Below are positions 59,359 through 64,000 of a DNA stretch of 64,000 nt, in pieces. The notes beneath the pieces were generated by a model. That model ran no database searches. It was not told the DNA's origin and was given only the letters and a program-made list of their open reading frames with translations. This DNA is from a virus. The position numbers were made by a program, and so were the translations under genes. The stretch covers positions 21,790 to 85,789 of the IMG/VR virus record IMGVR_UViG_3300020417_001527; one strand, given 5' to 3'. Every line of letters begins with the position of its first letter. The stretch's first letter is position 1.

Positions 59359-59577
59359 CTATTTCTCTATTGTAACTTTTTCTGTAGGAGTTGGAATACA
59401 ATATGCAACTCCATTAAACTTAGGTACGTTCATCAATGCATGATTTACATTGTGAGCCGCTTCTGCACATTTGTAATAATCAAAGTAAACCATTTTTCTG
59501 CTGGCTTCTAAGTCAGTTCCGTTTTGATCTTCTATAACGAGTGTCCACAGTAGGACCATACCCCAGAGGGTTTTCAC
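59359..59577 (-). CDS. Small exported-type protein with Cys pair (72 aa)
   Basis: The product starts MKTLWGMVLLWTLVIEDQNG, a hydrophobic stretch without a clear cleavage site. Then FDYYKCAEAAHNVNHALMN and VAYCIPTPTEK give two cysteines about 25 residues apart. This repeats the plan of 17487-17684 and 45872-46054. It is likely anchored in or exported across the inner membrane. ATGA overlap with the upstream gene; the next gene (dehydrogenase) follows directly. Confidence 0.55.
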   Translation of the reverse strand: MKTLWGMVLLWTLVIEDQNGTDLEASRKMVYFDYYKCAEAAHNVNHALMNVPKFNGVAYCIPTPTEKVTIEK

Positions 59578-59804
59578 TCATTGTTCTCAAGATGGTTAAA
59601 CAGGTCTGCAAAACCACTTCGCATTACACTATATTCACCTATGTATTCTTCCATAAAGTGTTCAATTTCTGCGATTTGGTCTTTTGTTAAATCTAAAACA
59701 TCTTCAATTTCATAGTGTTCACGTACCTGTTCACTTACTCGATCAAAAATATCGTTTTCAATTTGTTCTTCATGTTTGTGTATTCTATGCCATTCAAATG
59801 CCAT
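59574..59804 (-). CDS. Acidic phage hypothetical protein (76 aa)
   Basis: The 76-residue product (MAFEWHRIHKHEEQIENDIFDRV, then IEDVLDLTKDQIAEIEHFMEEY) is acidic and helical. AAAGGAGG lies 7 bases before the ATG, one of the strongest ribosome-binding sites here. I recall similar acidic proteins in marine phages but not a function. The stop overlaps the small exported gene by ATGA. Confidence 0.6.
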   Translation of the reverse strand: MAFEWHRIHKHEEQIENDIFDRVSEQVREHYEIEDVLDLTKDQIAEIEHFMEEYIGEYSVMRSGFADLFNHLENNE

Positions 59805-59815
59805 ATCTTCCTCCT

Positions 59816-59887
59816 TTAATCGTAGCCTCTTTCAGCCACTTTGTCGTCATCTTCATCATCTGCAGGTTCAGGTTTTTCCTTGTCCAT
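59816..59887 (-). CDS. Very small acidic peptide (23 aa)
   Basis: ATG 59887 with AAAGGAG 8 bases upstream opens a 24-codon frame ending at TAA 59816. The peptide is MDKEKPEPADDEDDDKVAERGYD, 23 residues with a run of acids. The coding end overlaps the strong ribosome-binding site of 59574-59804. It overlaps the end of 59868-60236 by 20 bases. It might be a real peptide or only a leader; no other evidence exists. Confidence 0.35.
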   Translation of the reverse strand: MDKEKPEPADDEDDDKVAERGYD

Positions 59888-60236
59888 CTGTATCTCCTTT
59901 AGTATAGTTTATCATTTTTCTATACAGTTTTTGATACAATCGTTGTCCGTCGTAGTATACCTGTGGAGGTGTCTTATCTCCAAGTTCGAGCTGTTGGTTA
60001 ATGTCGTCATAATGCGAGATTGCATTGTTGATAACTGTCCATTTAGCCCATGCACGTTTACAATGCCCTTCACCGAAAAAGCCGTCAATAAACCAACAGA
60101 TGTTTGATAAACCCTGTTTCCTGCGTTCGTAATTCCTTGCACTAACTGTTTGATTGTTTTCTCCTCCAAACAATGTGTTAAAAAATATACTGGTCGCTAT
60201 TCCTAAACGACCAAAATAGTCAGTAATCCCAGACAT
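59868..60236 (-). CDS. Conserved phage hypothetical protein (122 aa)
   Basis: ATG 60236 gives MSGITDYFGRLGIATSIFFNTLFGG, an amphipathic or membrane-touching N-terminus, then NNQTVSARNYERRKQGLSNICWFIDGFFGEGHC. A motif like NQTxSARNY...C-W-x-x-D...HC recurs in many tailed-phage proteins I recall, but its function is unknown to me. The longer open frame upstream runs only within the 60220-60864 gene. The two overlap by 17 bases. Confidence 0.55.
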   Translation of the reverse strand: MSGITDYFGRLGIATSIFFNTLFGGENNQTVSARNYERRKQGLSNICWFIDGFFGEGHCKRAWAKWTVINNAISHYDDINQQLELGDKTPPQVYYDGQRLYQKLYRKMINYTKGDTDGQGKT

Positions 60237-60864
60237 TAAAATCCAAAGATTTACCTGTTGTATCACCACCTTCGTTATCCAAAAACTCGCCTTTATAGGA
60301 AACATCATTAATGATTGTATCCCCGTTTGGCATTTCACATAAATCAAAATTGAGTAGTTTAATATCAAATTCTTCATCGTCACCTAATTCTATTGTTGCA
60401 AAATAAAAACCACCCTTTTCAACACTCATACCATAAAATACATAGTTGTGTCCATCTTTTGTAGCATGATCATCCAAGTCTAAAATACTTTCATCAACTT
60501 CAATGTCTTGCTCTGTGATTAATTGTTTGACATCGCCATCCCATACATCTGCCACATGCTCTGCCATATAATCATCACTTTCAACTTCACATATTTCTAG
60601 ATTTGCTGAACTGAGTTCACAGCCATTGCTATGCTCAATATCATCTAGATCATACCAATCACAATCAAATTGTGCTTCTTCTGGAATCTTATCATTGAAT
60701 TCTTCTTGATCCCAAAAGTATTCATTAAGAGCACCTGAATGATCTTCGAAGACTTTTTCTACTTCTTCTTCGTTGCTCCAAAACTCATATTGTTCTTTGG
60801 TGATTTTGCCGTAAACACTTTCACCACCATAACCACTGATACGTACAGTATAATATCTAGCCAT
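60220..60864 (-). CDS. Acidic phage hypothetical protein (214 aa)
   Basis: The 214-residue product is strongly acidic (many D and E). It starts MARYYTVRISGYGGESVYGKI and has a central NYVFYGMSVEKGGFYFATIELGDDEEF region and an end DNEGGDTTGKSLDFNVWDY. It may fold as a beta-rich domain with two similar halves, and acidic phage proteins can mimic DNA, but no such claim can be made here. Start 3 bases after the previous stop. Unknown function. Confidence 0.55.
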   Translation of the reverse strand: MARYYTVRISGYGGESVYGKITKEQYEFWSNEEEVEKVFEDHSGALNEYFWDQEEFNDKIPEEAQFDCDWYDLDDIEHSNGCELSSANLEICEVESDDYMAEHVADVWDGDVKQLITEQDIEVDESILDLDDHATKDGHNYVFYGMSVEKGGFYFATIELGDDEEFDIKLLNFDLCEMPNGDTIINDVSYKGEFLDNEGGDTTGKSLDFNVWDY

Positions 60865-60867
60865 TTG

Positions 60868-61401
60868 CTACTCCCATGGATATACCAGCCAAACTGGTTT
60901 TTCCGTTTTGTTAACTTCGTCGACATAAAAGTCTACGTCTTGCGTACTTCCAAGATTGTTTGTTAGTACTGCAAACCTAACATTCTGATGCCATACATGT
61001 TTCCAACGTTCATTGCGTGGTTCACAGTTGTTTTCCCAATCCTGTTTAATCCACTCAAACGTTGCACCAGAATCATTTATATCATCCACAATCAGTATGT
61101 TCTTTGCTTTATCTGTATTCCATTTAATGCCATCTGATCGTTCATCATAACCTAGTGCATCTTGTGCCATACATTTGTTGCTTTCAGCAGTATAACCTTC
61201 TGAAACATCACGCAAACGAACATCTAATGCGTACATTGGAATTGTTAATCTATTGCTTAAAATTATTGCTGGAGTTAGTCCTCCACGTGTTAAGCCTACT
61301 ATATAGTCCGGTTTCCACGGTGATTTATAGAGTTGATATACAAGATCTTGTACTTGATCTTCAAGGTCTTGCCAGCTATAGTATTTCTTTTTTACTGCCA
61401 T
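60868..61401 (-). CDS. Purine phosphoribosyltransferase (Gpt/Hpt-like)
   Basis: The 177-residue product has DYIVGLTRGGLTPAIILSNRL (the PRPP-binding loop of xanthine/hypoxanthine phosphoribosyltransferases), then a flexible-loop region and the PRPP motif ILIVDDINDSGATFEW. The late WLVYPWE is the base-contacting end of Gpt-like enzymes. Substrate may be hypoxanthine, xanthine or guanine. A near-perfect sigma70 promoter lies upstream (61431-61458), so it leads the operon that contains the following minus-strand genes. Confidence 0.85.
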   Translation of the reverse strand: MAVKKKYYSWQDLEDQVQDLVYQLYKSPWKPDYIVGLTRGGLTPAIILSNRLTIPMYALDVRLRDVSEGYTAESNKCMAQDALGYDERSDGIKWNTDKAKNILIVDDINDSGATFEWIKQDWENNCEPRNERWKHVWHQNVRFAVLTNNLGSTQDVDFYVDEVNKTEKPVWLVYPWE

Positions 61402-61430
61402 ATTATACGCCTAGTTATTGATTTCCTTTT

Positions 61431-61458
61431 ATTATATACATTTTTAAGCACTTGTCAA
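61431..61458 (-). promoter_or_regulatory. Sigma70-like early promoter before the phosphoribosyltransferase
   Basis: TTGACA (61453-61458, minus strand) and TATAAT (61431-61436) are both perfect and are separated by 16 bases, in the 60-base gap between purA and the phosphoribosyltransferase gene. It is the closest to consensus of the promoters seen here. Confidence 0.75.
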
Positions 61459-61461
61459 TAC

Positions 61462-62670
61462 TTATTTGAATGGATCTTGAAGTGTGATAGTTTCATCTCT
61501 ATCAGGACCTGTAGAAATTTGTATCACTGGCACTCCAACTAATTCTTCTATTCTTTTTATATAATTCTTAGCTTCTTTGGGTAACAGTTCGTGGTCTGTT
61601 ATACCATATGTGCTTGTCATCCAACCTTTGTGTTCTTCATAACCTTCTCCGTTATAAATTTTAATTGTTCCAAGCTCATCTAGTACATCTATTTTTGTTA
61701 ATGCTATTCCTGTTACACCATTTAACATACAGGTCTTTTTAACCAATGGTGCATCAAACCAACCACAACGTCTGCCTCTACCAGTTACTGTGCCTTTTTC
61801 TTTACCCACAGTTGCAAGGTGTTCTCCAACTTCATCAAACAATTCAGTTTCCATTGGTCCTTCACCAACACGAGTTGTGTATGCTTTTGTAATTCCCAGC
61901 ACGTTTGGTATTTTATTGTGTGGCACACCTGTGCCAATACTGGCCATTCCTGCCAATGTGTTTGAACTTGTTACATAAGGATATGTTCCCCAATCAACAT
62001 CTAGCATGGAACCTTGGGCACCTTCAAACAAAATCTGTTTGTTTTCAGACATTAGTTCATGCATGTGTTCCCAAACAGGCCCAATGTATGGAACAATGTC
62101 TTTGGCAATATCACTTATCTGTTCAAATAACCAATCTTCTTGTACAGGATAATTTCTTAATTTGTTATGATGCTGAAGTGCTATTTTAAGTCTTGCTCTG
62201 AGATGATCTAAATCTTTGAGATCACCTGTTCTAATTGCACGTCTACCCACTTTATCTTCGTATGCTGGACCTATGCCTCTGCCAGTTGTGCCTATTTTAT
62301 TGGTACCAGCTTGTTCTTCTCTGTCTTGATCTAATTCTCTGTGATACTGTAGTATCAACGGAATGTTATCAGCAATCATTAATCTATCGCCAATTTTAAT
62401 ACCCATTGACTCTACCAATCTTATTTCATCCAGCAGTTTCCATGGATCCAACACAACACCATTGCCAATGATTGCTGTCTTATCTGATCTAATTATACCA
62501 GAAGGCAACAGAGAAAGTTTATAGGTTTGGTTGCTTATTTTAATTGTGTGTCCTGCATTATGGCCGCCTTGAAACCTTACAATAGTGTCAGCCTGTTCGG
62601 ATAGTATGTCAACAAATTTGCCTTTGCCTTCATCTCCCCATTGTGTTCCGACTACTACTAGGTTTGCCAT
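61462..62670 (-). CDS. purA: Adenylosuccinate synthetase
   Basis: PurA joins IMP and aspartate using GTP on the way to AMP. The 402-residue product has GTQWGDEGKGK (8-18) with catalytic D13 and K16, GGHNAGHT with H41, TTGRGIGPAYEDK, LFEGAQGSMLDVDWGTYPYVTSSN-type core, RVGEGPMETEL and VTGRGRRCGW. The canonical D13 marks it as PurA rather than the PurZ variant of diaminopurine phages. It is slightly shorter than bacterial PurA (about 430). Together with the salvage genes it raises purine supply for phage DNA. Confidence 0.95.
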   Translation of the reverse strand: MANLVVVGTQWGDEGKGKFVDILSEQADTIVRFQGGHNAGHTIKISNQTYKLSLLPSGIIRSDKTAIIGNGVVLDPWKLLDEIRLVESMGIKIGDRLMIADNIPLILQYHRELDQDREEQAGTNKIGTTGRGIGPAYEDKVGRRAIRTGDLKDLDHLRARLKIALQHHNKLRNYPVQEDWLFEQISDIAKDIVPYIGPVWEHMHELMSENKQILFEGAQGSMLDVDWGTYPYVTSSNTLAGMASIGTGVPHNKIPNVLGITKAYTTRVGEGPMETELFDEVGEHLATVGKEKGTVTGRGRRCGWFDAPLVKKTCMLNGVTGIALTKIDVLDELGTIKIYNGEGYEEHKGWMTSTYGITDHELLPKEAKNYIKRIEELVGVPVIQISTGPDRDETITLQDPFK

Positions 62671-62671
62671 A

Positions 62672-63532
62672 TCAATAACTCTGTGCTAGACGCCATTTCA
62701 AGTATGCCAAACTTTCAATGGGTTCATATTTTGCTGGTTCTTGTGTTAAGTTTTCTACCATTGTACCTGGTTTAGGATCTACAAAGTGTGGCATGCTCCA
62801 ACGTTCTTGATCTATATGTGTATTTACGACACGATGTTTTGTGCTTTTGAAATAGTCGTTGGTCCATCTTTGCAGTAAATCACCAATGTTGCAAACCACA
62901 CCATTGTCAGCATAAGGTACAGGATGCCAATCACCACTAATGTCTTGTACTTCAAGTCCTGGTACATCATTGATTTGCCACAGTAGAGTGATAGTTCCGT
63001 AATCGCTATGTTCACCAATTCGCATTTGTTTCTTTTCAATTTCTCCTGTGTATGCAGGATAATGAATAACTCTTGTTGTGCTATAGTTTTCTCTATGACA
63101 ACGTGTAAGTGGCATGTCTGCTCTGTTTAATATTCTATCAAACATCATCATAATTTTAATTGTTAATCTATCTGCTATATCCACAGTTGCTCTAGCAGTG
63201 GTTTTAAAACCTTCAATGTCAGGCCACAAATGGTCGCCCATTCTGTCATTGTTATAGTTAAAACTTTCTTTCAAATCTTTTGGAGCAGTAGGATCAACAT
63301 TTTCTGCACCCATAACTGAATAACCTAAATTTGTGTCGCTTTCATATGGATACTTTAGTTTGGTTTCTTGATCAAGTTCAAAAAACTGTTTCATTGTATC
63401 AAACCACAAATTATATGTGCGTTGTTCTTGTTCATTGAAATGATTAGTAAAAACTGCAAATCCTATTGAAGTGTATGCTTCTTCTATTTCTTTGAGAGCT
63501 GTGTCTGATTTTAAATCTATTACTGGAATCAT
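62672..63532 (-). CDS. 2OG-Fe(II) oxygenase, isopenicillin-N-synthase-like
   Basis: The 286-residue protein has an N-terminal DIOX_N-like part (PVIDLKSD, FAVFTNHF) and a C-terminal 2OG oxygenase with H175-S-D177 (GEHSDYGTITLL), H233 (STKHRVVNT) and R244-W-S for 2-oxoglutarate. Substrates of the family are diverse: hormones, antibiotics, amino acids. It starts 1-4 bases from its neighbours and directly precedes purA, so it is likely made together with it. All iron ligands are kept. Confidence 0.85.
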   Translation of the reverse strand: MIPVIDLKSDTALKEIEEAYTSIGFAVFTNHFNEQEQRTYNLWFDTMKQFFELDQETKLKYPYESDTNLGYSVMGAENVDPTAPKDLKESFNYNNDRMGDHLWPDIEGFKTTARATVDIADRLTIKIMMMFDRILNRADMPLTRCHRENYSTTRVIHYPAYTGEIEKKQMRIGEHSDYGTITLLWQINDVPGLEVQDISGDWHPVPYADNGVVCNIGDLLQRWTNDYFKSTKHRVVNTHIDQERWSMPHFVDPKPGTMVENLTQEPAKYEPIESLAYLKWRLAQSY

Positions 63533-63702
63533 TTTTCTTCCAATTTTATTATTCTGTTTTCAAGTTCATTGATCTTATCAGCCATTCGTTGCATCTCATG
63601 TCGCATTGAATCACCAGTTGAGGACATAAAGCCTTCACGTTTTCTAGACGTAAAATCTAATCTAAGTCCAGCATCTGGATCTGTAGCTTTATCATAAACC
63701 AT
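63529..63702 (-). CDS. Coiled-coil hypothetical protein (57 aa)
   Basis: ATG 63702 (11-base overlap ATGGTTTATGA with the upstream stop) gives a 57-residue product with RLDFTSRKREGFMSS and a C-terminal helix ADKINELENRIIKLEEK with clear heptads, suggesting a dimeric coiled coil. The longer frame to 63765 lies only within the upstream gene. An ATGA junction leads to the 2OG oxygenase. No function is known. Confidence 0.5.
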   Translation of the reverse strand: MVYDKATDPDAGLRLDFTSRKREGFMSSTGDSMRHEMQRMADKINELENRIIKLEEK

Positions 63703-64000
63703 ATTGCCACTCCTTGTATCTGTGTGCTTTGAAACACGAGTTTTGTCTGCCTGTAATAAATTCATTCAATGGTGCAGGATACTCTGCAAAGTCAGGAATA
63801 ACATATTCCCAAACAGTATCTCCTTCTGGTGTGACTTCAAACAGTCTGCCAAATGCACTTTCGCAAATAAATGTGTTGCCATTCCACAGTCTTTGCACAC
63901 TACCCATGTAAGGTGAAAAGAAACTAGGAGGCATGTTGTCTACATAACTCCAAACACATTCTTTACTTGCTAGATCAAACTCTACAATTCTACTGTGATG
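63692..64000 (-). CDS. Arylsulfotransferase-like (ASST) beta-propeller, C-terminal fragment
   Basis: The frame runs off the window end; 102 residues are visible, starting HHSRIVEFDLASKECVWSY. RIVEFD and RLFEVTPEGDTVWEYV are repeat blades of the type in ASST/PQQ-like beta-propellers, and GSVQRLWNGNTFICES is the 'G-x-x-Q-x-L-x-N-G-N' blade turn. ASST enzymes transfer sulfate between phenols without PAPS; bacterial ones are usually periplasmic. Only the C-terminus is seen, so the catalytic histidine cannot be checked. Alternatively it is a non-catalytic propeller. Confidence 0.6.
   Translation of the reverse strand, partial: HHSRIVEFDLASKECVWSYVDNMPPSFFSPYMGSVQRLWNGNTFICESAFGRLFEVTPEGDTVWEYVIPDFAEYPAPLNEFITGRQNSCFKAHRYKEWQYGL

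Noticed and set aside
61462-62670. PurZ (diaminopurine pathway) rather than PurA
   Set aside because: The catalytic aspartate D13 in WGDEGKG is present, which is the PurA state; PurZ has a changed residue there.
1-64000. CRISPR arrays, insertion sequences, rRNA or tRNA genes
   Set aside because: I found no regularly spaced repeats, transposase motifs or inverted repeat ends, rRNA-like sequence, or cloverleaf in the short gaps; gaps are all below 100 bases.

Overview
The window reads as part of a large, AT-rich genome of a marine T4-like (Myoviridae-type) bacteriophage, possibly one infecting SAR11 or related bacteria. The evidence is very tight gene packing (no gene-less stretch above 100 bases), many 1-, 4-, 8- and 11-base stop/start overlaps, sigma70-like early promoters and CTAAATA/GATAAATA late-type motifs. 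Several small proteins between 48 and 61 kb also match, from memory, families conserved in marine T4-like phages. There is a FEN/T4 RNase H-type exonuclease, a MoxR ATPase with a VWA metallopeptidase, QueE and short phosphoribosyltransferases. I saw no rRNA or tRNA, and no virion structural or replisome gene apart from the exonuclease, so the whole genome must be much larger. The phage assignment is inference; the family calls are from visible motifs.

Layout. 1-3433 (+): end of a PhyH-type oxygenase, APS-kinase-like protein, small membrane proteins, carbamoyltransferase, nucleotidyltransferase-like protein. 3363-5708 (-): two ParB/Srx-like proteins and a glycosyltransferase. 5735-15724 (+): sugar-transferase-like protein, five methyltransferases (four of one family), SGNH hydrolases, an oxygenase/radical-SAM fusion with a separate auxiliary-cluster protein, adenine phosphoribosyltransferase, acetyltransferase. 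15711-35023 (-): desaturase, asparagine-synthetase-like protein, seven radical SAM proteins, an SDR, Asp/Asn hydroxylase-like protein, PEP carboxykinase, SGNH hydrolase, PLP enzyme, amidinotransferase. 35077-36614 (+): oxygenase-like protein and a P-loop-like protein. 36588-43732 (-): five more radical SAM proteins plus a stand-alone auxiliary domain, an oxygenase and a sulfotransferase-like protein. 43732-48200 (-): two TctC-like binding proteins, PyrF and TctA. 48200-64000 (-): a phage housekeeping block with MoxR/VWA, exonuclease, QueE, UDP-sugar dehydrogenase, phosphoribosyltransferase, PurA, a 2OG oxygenase and an arylsulfotransferase-like fragment.

How it may work together. The first 43 kb look like one tailoring-enzyme island. 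It holds 13 radical SAM enzymes, about five Fe/2OG oxygenases, methyl-, glycosyl-, carbamoyl-, amidino-, acetyl- and sulfotransferase-like proteins, ATP-dependent ligation, PLP chemistry and SGNH hydrolases. No precursor peptide or megasynthase is visible, so the substrate is unknown; host envelope glycan or lipid, virion glycan, nucleotide or a small molecule are all possible. PEP carboxykinase and the TctA/TctC parts suggest reshaping of host carbon uptake and TCA/gluconeogenic flux. PyrF, Apt, the second phosphoribosyltransferase and PurA feed nucleotide synthesis.
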